Notes: generated by a model not told the origin, from the sequence alone. 64,000 nucleotides of DNA from Clostridium disporicum (GCF_001405015.1 NZ_CYZX01000013.1:1-64000), one strand, 5' to 3'. Shown: positions 43,377 through 52,134, counted from the stretch's first letter. Numbers and translations: made by a program.

Positions 43377-43853
43377 TTAAATCTCATTCCATTCTTTGCA
43401 GACATCAACCCATGAATCATAATTTGAATATTTCTCAATTTCAGGAATAGTAAGTTCAATTGCACTATTACTACTTCCACAAGCAGGAAACACTGTATTG
43501 AACCTCTTTAATGATTCATCTAAATATACATTAATTCCTTCATTTATAGCAAATGGGCATACCCCTCCAACTCCATGTCCTACTAATTCAACCACTTCCT
43601 CTACTGGAATCATCTTCGCCTTTGTTGAGAATTTCTGCTTATATTTTTTATTATCTATCTTAGCATCACCTGCTACCACTATTAAAATTACAGAATCATT
43701 TACTATAAATGAAAGTGTCTTAGCTATCCTTTTAGGCTCACAATGAAGAGCCTTTGCTGCTAGTTCTACTGTTGCACTTGATACATCAAATTCTTGAATT
43801 TTATCTTCTATTCCGTATTTTTTAAAATATTCTCTTACCTTTTCTATTGCCAT
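43377..43853 (-). CDS. YbaK/aminoacyl-tRNA deacylase-family protein
   Basis: A 158-residue member of the YbaK/ProX editing family, which removes wrongly attached amino acids from tRNAs (YbaK acts on Cys-tRNA-Pro). Visible features are ATVELAAKALHCEPKRIAKT near 26-45, the conserved lysine in LIVVAGDAKIDNKKYK, and GHGVGGVCPFAINEGI, the GG(V)CPF substrate-pocket motif. The ribosome site is GAGAGG. Monocistronic, and divergent from the tRNA genes just upstream. Confidence 0.9.
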   Translation of the reverse strand: MAIEKVREYFKKYGIEDKIQEFDVSSATVELAAKALHCEPKRIAKTLSFIVNDSVILIVVAGDAKIDNKKYKQKFSTKAKMIPVEEVVELVGHGVGGVCPFAINEGINVYLDESLKRFNTVFPACGSSNSAIELTIPEIEKYSNYDSWVDVCKEWNEI

Positions 43854-43956
43854 AATTACTACCTCTCTTTTTCTAAATTCTACATAGTAACTATATTATC
43901 CAAATTACCCCACTATTAACCCTTAACTATAAATGATATTTTTTTAATAAAAAGTG

Positions 43957-43985
43957 TTGACCTTTTTTAAAAAATAATTTATTAT
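43957..43985 (+). promoter_or_regulatory. Promoter of the tRNA-Val-tRNA-Gly unit
   Basis: TTGACC (43957-43962) and TATTAT (43980-43985) with a 17-bp spacer, ending 34 bp upstream of the first tRNA. A good SigA-type promoter for a stable-RNA unit. Confidence 0.7.
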
Positions 43986-44019
43986 ATTTATTGTCAACGA
44001 GACAACTATAAAACAACTT

Positions 44020-44095
44020 GGAAGCATAGCTCAGCTGGGAGAGCATCTGCCTTACAAGCAGAGGGTCACAGGTTCGATCCCTGTTGTTTCCACCA
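44020..44095 (+). tRNA. tRNA-Val (anticodon TAC)
   Basis: 76 bases starting GGAAGCATAGCTCAGCTGGG and ending with an encoded CCA. The acceptor arms GGAAGCA and TGTTTCC pair apart from one mispair. The anticodon arm CTGCC-TTACAAG-(G)CAG places TAC in the loop, giving valine. The T arm GGTTCGATCC is normal. First of two tRNAs in one transcript. Confidence 0.95.
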
Positions 44096-44101
44096 TAATA
44101 T

Positions 44102-44175
44102 GCGGGTATCGTATATCGGTAATACTCCAGCCTTCCAAGCTGGAAAGGTGGGTTCGATTCCCACTACCCGCTCCA
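44102..44175 (+). tRNA. tRNA-Gly (anticodon TCC)
   Basis: 74 bases starting GCGGGTATCGTATATCGGTA and ending with an encoded CCA. The acceptor arms GCGGGTA and TACCCGC pair perfectly. The anticodon stem CCAGC/GCTGG encloses CTTCCAA, so the anticodon is TCC, glycine. Six bases after tRNA-Val, and followed directly by a terminator. Confidence 0.95.
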
Positions 44176-44176
44176 T

Positions 44177-44210
44177 AAAAAAGCAACTGTTAATCAGTTG
44201 CTTTTTATTT
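44177..44210 (+). terminator. Terminator of the tRNA unit
   Basis: AAAAAAGCAACTG (44177-44189) pairs with CAGTTGCTTTTT, followed by TATTTTAT. A classic intrinsic terminator that starts one base past the tRNA-Gly CCA. Confidence 0.9.
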
Positions 44211-44318
44211 TATATAAAATTTTATTTAGCATCAATCTCCTATATCCTAAGCAATATATTCATTTTATAAAAACCATTCTATCTTTAAAGTAGAACTAAC
44301 TTTATATTAATTTTCAAT

Positions 44319-45704
44319 TTATAAACCCTCAGCTTTTGAAAGTTTATTGCTACCAATTGCTCTAAACTCAACATATATCATAATAATAGATACTACACCT
44401 GCTATTAAATCAGCAATAGGTCCTGAATACATTATTCCATCAATTCCTATAAATAAAGGCAAAATCACTATTAATGGCAACAAAAATAATATTTGTCTTG
44501 TTAGTGAAAGAAATATACCTTTCTTTGGCTTACCTATAGCTGTAAAAAAATTAGATGATATAGGTTGGAAACAATTTAAAAAGGTAAATAATAAAAATAT
44601 CCTAAAATATTTTACCGCAAAGGTATAGTAAGCTTCTGATCCTGAACCAAATATAGAAACAATCTGTCTTGGTAGAAACTGAAATACTAAAAATGCTATT
44701 ATTGAGACTATAACGCCATAACTTATAGCTGTTAAATACGCCTTCTTTACTCTATCAAATTTTCTTGCTCCATAGTTAAAGCTTACTATAGGTTGTAATC
44801 CTTGTGAAAGTCCTATTACTATTGACATATATATTTGATTTACCTTTGTAATTATACCTGCACATGCTAGTGGTATTGATTCACCGTATACAGATAAAGC
44901 ACCATAATATGTTAATGATTTATTCATTACTATCTGTACTATCATCATAGCAAGCTGGTTAAAGCAAGGTGCAGCTCCTAAGGAAATTATTCTTTTTACA
45001 AACTTCCATCTAGGTATTAAATGTTTCTTATATAATCTTCCTGTTTTATAATTAAACATATATCTTAAAGCTAGCCCTGCTCCAAAAATCTGACCAATTA
45101 TAGTAGCTAATCCTGCTCCTGCCATCCCCATATTTAATCCAAAAATAAATATAGGGTCTAAAATTACATTTATTATGGCTCCTGATAAATTGCATAGCAT
45201 ACTGTATTTAGGACTACCATCTGCCCTTATTAAATGTCCTCCACCTGTAGCAAATATTAAAAATGGAAATCCTATTGCAGTTATTCTTGTATAACTCTTA
45301 GCATAACCTAATACATTTTCAGGTGATCCAAAAAACACGAGCATTGGCTCTAAAAATATTTGAATTATAATACACAAAACTACTCCTGAAGTAAAAAGTA
45401 ATAGTGCAGAATTTCCAACAAAATAAAGTGCCTTATCCTTATTTCCTTCTCCTAATGTAAGATTAAAAGCTGATGCAGCACCTATACCTAATAGTAATGC
45501 AATTGCTATGCATGACGTAGTAAGTGGAAATGTTATATTAGTAGCTGCATTACCAAGTTCACCGACACTTCTTCCAATAAAAAACTGGTCAACAATATTG
45601 TATAATGCACTTACTAGCATAGCTATTATACTTGGAACTGCAAAAGCTCTTAATAATCTACTTATAGATTCCGTTCCTAAATTATTTCTTTTTTTATTTC
45701 CCAT
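44319..45704 (-). CDS. MATE-family multidrug efflux transporter
   Basis: A 461-residue MATE transporter with about twelve membrane segments that exports organic cations in exchange for sodium or protons. The N-terminal repeat (AVPSIIAMLVSALYNIVDQF then FIGRSVGELGNAA) and the second half QGLQPIVSFNYGARKFDRVK are family signatures of the MepA/NorM-like group. Monocistronic with a GGAGAGAG ribosome site. The 340-bp gap upstream (45705-46043) holds a bidirectional terminator and an HD-GYP remnant. Confidence 0.9.
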   Translation of the reverse strand: MGNKKRNNLGTESISRLLRAFAVPSIIAMLVSALYNIVDQFFIGRSVGELGNAATNITFPLTTSCIAIALLLGIGAASAFNLTLGEGNKDKALYFVGNSALLLFTSGVVLCIIIQIFLEPMLVFFGSPENVLGYAKSYTRITAIGFPFLIFATGGGHLIRADGSPKYSMLCNLSGAIINVILDPIFIFGLNMGMAGAGLATIIGQIFGAGLALRYMFNYKTGRLYKKHLIPRWKFVKRIISLGAAPCFNQLAMMIVQIVMNKSLTYYGALSVYGESIPLACAGIITKVNQIYMSIVIGLSQGLQPIVSFNYGARKFDRVKKAYLTAISYGVIVSIIAFLVFQFLPRQIVSIFGSGSEAYYTFAVKYFRIFLLFTFLNCFQPISSNFFTAIGKPKKGIFLSLTRQILFLLPLIVILPLFIGIDGIMYSGPIADLIAGVVSIIMIYVEFRAIGSNKLSKAEGL

Positions 45705-45861
45705 CTCTCTCTCCTCTTCTTTTGTCTTTATTATATATTCTTTCTAAAAATATATTTTTAATGACCCTCATTTTCTCGATAAATGCTTTTACGCCTACTT
45801 ATCATCTATCATTATACCATTTAATCATCAAATTAACATTTATTAACTATTTAGCTAAAAG

Positions 45862-45894
45862 TTAAGGACACAATCAGTAAAATTGTGTCCTTAA
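45862..45894. terminator. Hairpin between MATE and WYL genes
   Basis: TTAAGGACACAAT (45862-45874) pairs perfectly with ATTGTGTCCTTAA (45882-45894). T-rich on both sides. It lies beyond the HD-GYP remnant on the minus strand, which would be the natural place for that gene's terminator. Confidence 0.8.
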
Positions 45895-45946
45895 ACTTTA
45901 TTTTGTTACTTATAATTTATTAACTTTTATATTTAAAATGTTCCTT

Positions 45947-46036
45947 CTACACTACTTCCATAAATACTTTTACAATTACAGAATCAAATTGACTACCTGA
46001 GAATCTTTGAATATTCTCAAATATAGTAATAAGCAA
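45947..46036 (-). pseudogene. Remnant resembling an HD-GYP domain C-terminus
   Basis: About 30 open codons ending in a TAG at 45947-45949. The peptide IFENIQRFSGSQFDSVIVKV followed by FMEVV resembles the conserved C-terminal end of HD-GYP cyclic-di-GMP phosphodiesterases (I.EI....GTQFDP.VV..F). Nothing else of the domain remains: the WYL-type regulator stop codon lies immediately upstream. It is read as a fragment left after deletion of an HD-GYP gene, with moderate certainty because it is short. Confidence 0.45.
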
Positions 46037-46043
46037 ATATCTA

Positions 46044-46694
46044 TTATGTAATTATAATCTCATCTTTATTATCCTTATATTTAACTATTTCTCCATTAAA
46101 AACTCTCTCGCAATCTGTTGCATTACATATATTATCTATTAATATCAATTTATACTTGTCATCATAACAATATAAATATAAACCTTCTTTTTTTAATACA
46201 TACGAAATCGGAAACACTTCTATATTTTTTTCTTTAATCTCTAATTTCACATATGTTTTTTTATCTAAAGCTTTATCTATAATCTTACAAACTTCATTAT
46301 TAATAACTCTATTTCTATCATCTAGGTCTACTATAAATCTATCCTCTAATTTATCTAGTATCTCTGTGCATTTATCATAATTAATAAGTTTAAATTTATC
46401 AATAAGATCTGATTTTTTTAAATCGTCTATTACTTGTTCAGAAATATATAATGATAATATTAAGTCTCTATAATCATTTTCTGTTAATACATATTTAGCT
46501 ATTATATAGTTTTTGTCTAATTCAATTCCACCATTAACTCCTCTATATGAGATTATAGGAATACCTAAAACAGATAGTTTATCTAAGTCTCTTTGTATAG
46601 TTTTTTGTGATACGTTAAATCTATTAGCTAATTCTTTAATTGTAGTTTTAGAGTTACATTTTAATAAATAAAATAGTATTTCTAATAATCTCAT
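46044..46694 (-). CDS. HTH/WYL-type transcriptional regulator
   Basis: A 216-residue regulator with an N-terminal HTH_11 (IKELANRFNVSQKTIQRDLD) like the DeoR/YobV group, and a C-terminal part resembling a reduced WYL domain (LYLYCYDDKYKLILIDNI). It is shorter than the usual 300 residues of YafY/WYL proteins. The N-terminal phrase ISYRGVNGGIELDKNYI is the typical wing. Its gene lies 35 bp downstream of the M20 amidohydrolase start-side unit and may be co-transcribed with it. Effector unknown. Confidence 0.8.
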   Translation of the reverse strand: MRLLEILFYLLKCNSKTTIKELANRFNVSQKTIQRDLDKLSVLGIPIISYRGVNGGIELDKNYIIAKYVLTENDYRDLILSLYISEQVIDDLKKSDLIDKFKLINYDKCTEILDKLEDRFIVDLDDRNRVINNEVCKIIDKALDKKTYVKLEIKEKNIEVFPISYVLKKEGLYLYCYDDKYKLILIDNICNATDCERVFNGEIVKYKDNKDEIIIT

Positions 46695-46729
46695 ATCTAG
46701 CTCCTTATAATTTATAAAATTATTATCAA

Positions 46730-47914
46730 TTACTTATTATTTTGTAACCACTTAATTGCACAATAAGCATGCATTGCTGCCCCTGTAGTTAATATATCTT
46801 CATTAAATACAACCTTCTCATTATGCATTGGTTCTCCATATAGTGGATTTTCTTGCTTTATACCTGCTCCTAACATAAAGTAAGTGCTTGGTACTTCATA
46901 TGAATAAGATGCAAAATCTTCTGATCCCATACCTCCACCTTGGAATGAAACAACAGCTTGTTCTCCAATTAATTCTTTTACATATCTTCCAAGTTCATTA
47001 GCTAAATCTGTATCATTAGTTAAAGGTGGAACTGAAGATAACTCTATTAGTTCTGCTTCGCCTCTAAACATTTTTGCTGTTGATGTTACTATTTCATTAA
47101 TTCTATTAAAGATAAATTCACCAACTTCTTTATCTAAACTTCTTATTGTACCTTCCATAATAACTTCTCCTGGGATTATGTTTGGAGCATCTCCACCAGC
47201 AAATTTACCTATTGTTACTACAGCAGGTTTAGTTGCAGATATTTCTCTACTTATTATTTCTTGTAAAGATATATATATATGAGCTGCTATATTAATAGGG
47301 TCTACTCCTGTTTCTGGCATTGCTCCATGACATCCTCTACCATTTACAACTATTCTGAATCTATTACATCCAGCAATGCTAGTACCTAAACCATATAATA
47401 CTACATTTGAAGGTGTGCCAGAGTGAACATGCATAGCCATAGCTGCATCTACTTTAGGATTTTCAAGTACACCTGCTTTTATCATCTTTTTAGCCCCAGT
47501 AAAACCTTCTTCGTCTGGTTGGAATGCTAGTTTAACAGTACCTTCAATTTTATCTTGATTTTGCTTAAGTAATCTAGCTGCCCCTAAAAGCATTGCAGTA
47601 TGCATATCATGACCGCAAGAATGCATACATCCATTTGTTGATTTAAAATCGCACTCAGTTGCTTCAACCATTGGTAGTGCATCCATATCTGCTCTTAATA
47701 AAAATGTTTTTCCTGGCTTATTCCCTTCTATTGTAGCTACTATCCCACTTTCGCAAATCTCTTTTGGCTCATATCCAAACTCTCTTAACTTATTCATAAC
47801 ATAAGCTTTTGTTTGTGGTAATTCAGCTCCAACCTCCGGGTTATTATGCATAGTTCTTCTATATGTTATTAAATCATTTTTTATCTCTTGTGCTTGTCTT
47901 ATAAAATCGTTCAT
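46730..47914 (-). CDS. M20-family amidohydrolase
   Basis: A 394-residue zinc amidohydrolase of the M20D group, which includes hippurate hydrolase, N-acetyl-L-amino acid and IAA-amino acid hydrolases. Visible motifs are RRTMHNNPEVGAELPQTKAY at the N-terminus, LLRADMDALPM, the metal-binding MHSCGHDMHTAMLLGAA, FQPDEEGFTGAKKMI with its catalytic Glu pair, and MGSEDFASYSYEVPSTYFML near the C-terminus. It removes acyl groups from amino acids or peptides in the cytoplasm. The WYL-type regulator follows in the same direction. Confidence 0.93.
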   Translation of the reverse strand: MNDFIRQAQEIKNDLITYRRTMHNNPEVGAELPQTKAYVMNKLREFGYEPKEICESGIVATIEGNKPGKTFLLRADMDALPMVEATECDFKSTNGCMHSCGHDMHTAMLLGAARLLKQNQDKIEGTVKLAFQPDEEGFTGAKKMIKAGVLENPKVDAAMAMHVHSGTPSNVVLYGLGTSIAGCNRFRIVVNGRGCHGAMPETGVDPINIAAHIYISLQEIISREISATKPAVVTIGKFAGGDAPNIIPGEVIMEGTIRSLDKEVGEFIFNRINEIVTSTAKMFRGEAELIELSSVPPLTNDTDLANELGRYVKELIGEQAVVSFQGGGMGSEDFASYSYEVPSTYFMLGAGIKQENPLYGEPMHNEKVVFNEDILTTGAAMHAYCAIKWLQNNK

Positions 47915-48188
47915 ATTACACCTCGTATTTAAATAATTTTCTATAAATATATCCTCTTTTCAATTTCATATATTAAACCTTAAACAGGACATATATAGTC
48001 ATATTTTCTGTTAATTTTAATTTAATTATTCCTTAATTTTTATATAAAAGGCGCTATTAAACTAAATTGTTTATATTCAACAAAAACAATTCCCTTACAC
48101 TACCTTTATTTAATACTTTTTACTATAATCTTTTTTCATATTTCTACACAAAATATATTCATAATCTTTTTTAAAGGTGGTGTGAACT

Positions 48189-48377
48189 ATGCCTTATAAT
48201 GCTAAAGATAATCTAAGAGAAGTTATTGATGAATTATGTTGTTGTGAAAATCATTTAAACTCTGCTTATCTTCATTCTGAAGGTACTCATAATAGAACCG
48301 AAATACATGCAGCCTTAAAGGCTGTTGGAAGTGCATTAGATTCAGCTCAATATACACTTCTTCATTTTAAAGATTAA
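48189..48377 (+). CDS. Small helical protein, twin A
   Basis: A 62-residue protein with AAAGGTGG upstream, not recognised. It begins MPYNAKDNLREVIDELCCCE and ends SAQYTLLHFKD. It is a clear relative of the gene 12 bp downstream: both share N-terminal NAKxxLxxxxxxxLxxxxxxL, a central asparagine/glutamate stretch and a final xxFKD. Helical throughout, it would form a two-helix hairpin. Three adjacent cysteines are unusual. It is co-transcribed with its twin and ends at a shared terminator. Confidence 0.75.
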   Translation: MPYNAKDNLREVIDELCCCENHLNSAYLHSEGTHNRTEIHAALKAVGSALDSAQYTLLHFKD

Positions 48378-48389
48378 GGAGGATTTCTT

Positions 48390-48584
48390 ATGGGACATAA
48401 ACCTAATGCAAAAGAAGAACTAAAAGCTGCCCTTAATGATGTTCTTTATGCTCAATCACTGCTTCTTGAAGCTATTAACACTGTTGAAGATAATGATAAC
48501 AAGCAACTTTTACAAAATACTTTATCAAATGTCAATGAAGCTTTATCAGCTACAAAAACATCTGCTTATGGATTTAAAGATTAG
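48390..48584 (+). CDS. Small helical protein, twin B
   Basis: A 64-residue protein with AAGGAGG upstream, starting MGHKPNAKEELKAALNDVLY and ending TSAYGFKD. It is a tandem paralogue of the preceding small protein but lacks its cysteines. The lengths and heptad-like spacing suggest a two-helix hairpin that could dimerise with twin A. Function unknown. Confidence 0.75.
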   Translation: MGHKPNAKEELKAALNDVLYAQSLLLEAINTVEDNDNKQLLQNTLSNVNEALSATKTSAYGFKD

Positions 48585-48593
48585 TATTTATAT

Positions 48594-48627
48594 AAAAAAC
48601 TCCCTGATTCATATCAAGGAGTTTTTT
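48594..48627 (+). terminator. Terminator between the twin genes and the FMN-lipoprotein gene
   Basis: AAAAAACTCC pairs with GGAGTTTTTT across a loop, followed by TATTTTC. It serves the twin operon and, from the other strand, the convergent lipoprotein gene. Confidence 0.85.
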
Positions 48628-48636
48628 ATTTTCATA

Positions 48637-49806
48637 TTATAAACCTTTGTAATATTCTACTGCAAAGTTAGCAGCTTTAACTAAAGCTTCAGAAGTTTTT
48701 GTAGCTCCTGATACTACTTCAACACCTTCTAAGTTATCTTGTCCTGCTACTAAAGCATTTATAAACTCAGAATTTTCAGTAGTTAATACAGCACCTATAC
48801 CATCTGTCTCATTAGCATCCCTAACTTTTATTTCTATAATTTTACCAGTACTATCAAATGTTACGTGAGTTTCTATTTCTCCACCGTATCCTTGAGTAAC
48901 TACTTCTACCTTTGTATTTCCATCTGTTATTGTATGTGTTACAACACCTTCAAAAAGTTCTCCATTCATAGCAACATAAACCATTCTTTGGAAATCTCCA
49001 ACAAATGAAATAGTAGCTCCTGATACTGCATCTCTTTCTTCAATTGGTTGGTCTATTTGGTTAATTGTTTTGAACATTTCGTAAACATCTTCTAATGTCA
49101 TTTTACTATCTAATATATGAATAGCTATAGCATCGATTTGTTCTCCATAGCTTCTTCCACCATTAAACCCTGCAAAAGAAATTCTATTAGTTCCTTCTAC
49201 AAAAGAACCATCCTTATGTAAATCATATTTAGCTATTATGTCTTTAACTAAAGTATCTTCATTTAAATCTTCAATTCCAGCTTCTACAGCTACATATTTG
49301 TAACCAGCAATGGCTTTATCAAATTCTAATTCACCTTGTGTAGCTAGATTTATAAAAGTTAAATCTTTAAATTTAGTTGTATCGTTAATAATATCTGCTG
49401 ATGCTGTTATCATATATTGTCCACCTTCAAAAGCAGGATCATAACCAGCAGCGCTTAACTTTGTTAATTTAAAATCTTCTCCAACTTTTTCAATTTGTAC
49501 ATCAGAAACATTCATTTGATATCCCATTATATCTTTTTTAGAATATTCTCCTTCTGTACCTTTATTACGGATAATATCGAAATTTAATTCTGTAATAATT
49601 CCATCCTCAGTAGTTCCTTCAAAGATAAACGTATCATTTTTAGGCTTTCCAGCTGATGTAGTACCTTTCATTTCATACTCAGCAGCAAATGTTTCTACTA
49701 CTGGTTGTGTTGTTTCAATTCCTTTATCTTTTGTTTCTGTTGTACATGAAGTTAATCCGAAAGCAAGTGTAAGTATAGCTAAAGCAGCTATTAATCTTTT
49801 CTTCAT
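48637..49806 (-). CDS. FMN-binding-domain lipoprotein, PplA-like
   Basis: A surface lipoprotein of 389 residues. The signal peptide MKKRLIAALAILTLAFGLTS is followed by the lipobox Cys. Two repeats of an FMN-binding region are seen, each with the covalent attachment pattern: DAVSGAT near residue 275 and VEVVSGAT near 365. In this family FMN is linked to the Thr by ApbE. Twin FMN-binding lipoproteins such as Listeria PplA carry electrons to extracellular acceptors, so a role in extracellular electron transfer is possible; NqrC/RnfG-like fragments are the alternative. The ATG at 49806 is preferred for its GGGGGAAG site and direct signal peptide. No ApbE or NADH dehydrogenase gene is nearby. Confidence 0.85.
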   Translation of the reverse strand: MKKRLIAALAILTLAFGLTSCTTETKDKGIETTQPVVETFAAEYEMKGTTSAGKPKNDTFIFEGTTEDGIITELNFDIIRNKGTEGEYSKKDIMGYQMNVSDVQIEKVGEDFKLTKLSAAGYDPAFEGGQYMITASADIINDTTKFKDLTFINLATQGELEFDKAIAGYKYVAVEAGIEDLNEDTLVKDIIAKYDLHKDGSFVEGTNRISFAGFNGGRSYGEQIDAIAIHILDSKMTLEDVYEMFKTINQIDQPIEERDAVSGATISFVGDFQRMVYVAMNGELFEGVVTHTITDGNTKVEVVTQGYGGEIETHVTFDSTGKIIEIKVRDANETDGIGAVLTTENSEFINALVAGQDNLEGVEVVSGATKTSEALVKAANFAVEYYKGL

Positions 49807-50017
49807 TTTTCTTCCCCCTAATTGTTTAATTGTTAACATTTTCATTCTCATTATATATTGCTTTCTCTACGATTAATAGGTAAATATTGTTCGAAACATT
49901 GTATATATTGCTATATATCTCTTTTTCTTGTTCACACATCTTTAAAACTTGCATAATATATCTTAAAAACTAGTGATATTATTACAGTTTTTTTAACTAT
50001 TTGATTTTAAAAAAGTC

Positions 50018-50352
50018 TTTACTCTTACTTTAGCAAACTTTATATTTATGAAAATTGTTTGAAAGGCAATGATGGAGACAAGTAAAAAAAATATTCACCT
50101 ACAGTGAGCTGGAGACAGTGTAAACCCAGTGGCAGAGTTTTTTTGAATAACACTCCGTAGCTGCAATCTGAAATTTCTTTTTAAAATACAAGCATTATGT
50201 TTGTTTTTGATGAGAAATAGTAGGTACGCCGTATTCTATACGTTACATAGATACCAGTACTTGCTGGAAAGAGAGACCTTTATGGTAAATTAGGTGGTAC
50301 CGCGGATAAGCCTCAATTCGTCCTATATATTAAGATGAATTGAGGCTATTTT
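50018..50352 (+). promoter_or_regulatory. T-box riboswitch (probably tRNA-Asn) upstream of asnB
   Basis: A promoter TTTACT-N17-TATATT (50018-50046) is followed by a stem I region from about 50060 and the conserved T-box AGGTGGTACCGCGG around 50291-50304. A terminator stem AAGCCTCAATTC (50308-50319) and GAATTGAGGCT (50337-50347) ends in T-rich sequence. An AAC triplet at 50149-50151 in GAATAACACTCC is the best specifier candidate, which codes for asparagine and fits the downstream gene. Uncharged tRNA-Asn would then switch on asnB. Confidence 0.85.
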
Positions 50353-50377
50353 TATATTTAAAAAGGGGGCTTGTACT

Positions 50378-51967
50378 ATGTGTACAATTATGTGTTATAC
50401 TGGCACAGACATTAAATTTGAAAAATTTGAAGAAGCATTACAAAGAACAGAAACTAGAGGCCCAGATATGACAAGATTTCTACATCTTAAATCTGGTATC
50501 ATGGGATTTCAAAGGCTTTCCATTATGGATTTAAGCCCTAGTGGAATGCAACCATTCACTAATAATACTGATGCAGCCATATGTAATGGGGAAATATATG
50601 GTTTTCGAGCTATTAAAGATAATTTAATTTCTAAAGGGTACAAATTTATTTCTAATAGTGATTGTGAAATTCTACTTCCAATGTATTATGAGTACGGAGT
50701 AGAGATGTTTTCTAAATTAGATGCTGAGTTTGCAACTGTTATTTATGATGGTAAAAAAGATTCTTATATTGCTGCTAGAGATCCTATAGGAATCAGACCT
50801 TTATTTTATGGCTATTCTGACTCTGGGAAAATACTCTTTGCTAGTGAAGCAAAAAACTTAGTTGGTTTAACTCATAAAATCATACCATTTCCACCTGGTC
50901 ATTATTATGCAGATGGTAAATTCACTTGCTATTGCGACATTACAGCTTTAGACCATGATTATTGTGATGATGACTTAGATACAATTTGCAGTAATATTCA
51001 TGATAAATTAGTTACTGCTATTAAGAAGCGTATGGATGCAGATGCTCCTGTTGGCTTTTTATTAAGTGGTGGATTAGACAGTTCATTAGTTTGTTCAATC
51101 GCTCAAAAATTACATCCTAATATACAAATAAAGACATTCTGTATAGGAATGAGTGAAGATGCAATAGATTTAAAATATGCTAGAGAAGTTGCTGATTATA
51201 TCAATAGTGACCATACAGCTTTTTATATGACAAAAGAAGATGTTCTTGAATCTCTTGATGAAGTTATTAAAATCCTTGGTACTTTTGATATTACTACTAT
51301 TAGAGCAAGTATAGGTATGTACTTGTTATGTAAGCAAATTCATAAAACTTCTAATGTAAAAGTTCTACTAACGGGTGAAATATCTGATGAATTATTTGGA
51401 TATAAGTATACAGATTTTGCTCCAAATGCAGAAGAGTTTCAAAAAGAATCAGTAAAAAGAGTAAAAGAACTTTATATGTACGATGTACTTCGAGCTGATA
51501 GATGTATAAGCTCCAATTCCTTAGAAGCAAGAGTTCCATTTGGTGATTTAGATTTTGTAAAATATGTTATGTCAATTAATCCAGAAAAGAAATTAAATAA
51601 ATATAACATGGGAAAATATTTATTAAGACATGCTTTTGAAGATGAATATCTACCATTTAGTATATTATATCGTGAAAAAGCTGCTTTCAGTGATGCTGTA
51701 GGTCATTCTATGGTAGATTATTTAAAAGAATATGCAGAATTAAAATATTCTGATGATGAATTTGAATATCTTTCTAAAAAGTACAATTATCATGCTAAGC
51801 CATTTACAAAGGAATCTTTATTATATAGAGAGATTTTTGAAAAACACTATCCAAATCAAGCCGAAATGATTCACGACTTTTGGATGCCAAATAAATCCTG
51901 GGAAGGCTGTGACGTAAGCGACCCTAGCGCAAGAGTGCTATCAAATTACGGTGATAGTGGTAAATAA
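50378..51967 (+). CDS. asnB: Glutamine-hydrolysing asparagine synthase
   Basis: A 529-residue class II glutamine amidotransferase and asparagine synthetase. The N-terminal Cys2 after Met (MCTIMCYTG) is the glutaminase nucleophile, although the usual MCGI is MCTI here. RLSIMDLSPSGMQPF and NGEIYGFR match the glutaminase domain. The synthetase domain shows the PP-loop SGGLDSSLVCSIA near 232 and TGEISDELFGYKY near 330. The ATP-dependent reaction converts Asp and Gln to Asn and Glu in the cytoplasm. Its T-box leader makes expression depend on uncharged tRNA-Asn. Confidence 0.95.
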   Translation: MCTIMCYTGTDIKFEKFEEALQRTETRGPDMTRFLHLKSGIMGFQRLSIMDLSPSGMQPFTNNTDAAICNGEIYGFRAIKDNLISKGYKFISNSDCEILLPMYYEYGVEMFSKLDAEFATVIYDGKKDSYIAARDPIGIRPLFYGYSDSGKILFASEAKNLVGLTHKIIPFPPGHYYADGKFTCYCDITALDHDYCDDDLDTICSNIHDKLVTAIKKRMDADAPVGFLLSGGLDSSLVCSIAQKLHPNIQIKTFCIGMSEDAIDLKYAREVADYINSDHTAFYMTKEDVLESLDEVIKILGTFDITTIRASIGMYLLCKQIHKTSNVKVLLTGEISDELFGYKYTDFAPNAEEFQKESVKRVKELYMYDVLRADRCISSNSLEARVPFGDLDFVKYVMSINPEKKLNKYNMGKYLLRHAFEDEYLPFSILYREKAAFSDAVGHSMVDYLKEYAELKYSDDEFEYLSKKYNYHAKPFTKESLLYREIFEKHYPNQAEMIHDFWMPNKSWEGCDVSDPSARVLSNYGDSGK

Positions 51968-52047
51968 CTTTATATACTGCTTTATAAATATAATGTAATT
52001 TTTAGTATTTCAATACTTCAAAGACTTAATGTATTTACTTAATAGCA

Positions 52048-52120
52048 ACAAGTGATAAGTTAGCAAATAAATATAATTTAAATAAACTGCTATCTATTTC
52101 ACCCTTAACTTATCACTTGT
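52048..52120. repeat. 15-bp-stem palindrome between asnB and the HD gene
   Basis: ACAAGTGATAAGTTA (52048-52062) pairs perfectly with 52106-52120, enclosing about 43 bases of AT-rich loop. The adjoining AACTTGCCATT recalls the AATTTGCCATT arm of the element at 3545. It lies between two converging genes and probably terminates both. Confidence 0.65.
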
Positions 52121-52134
52121 AACTTGCCATTTTT

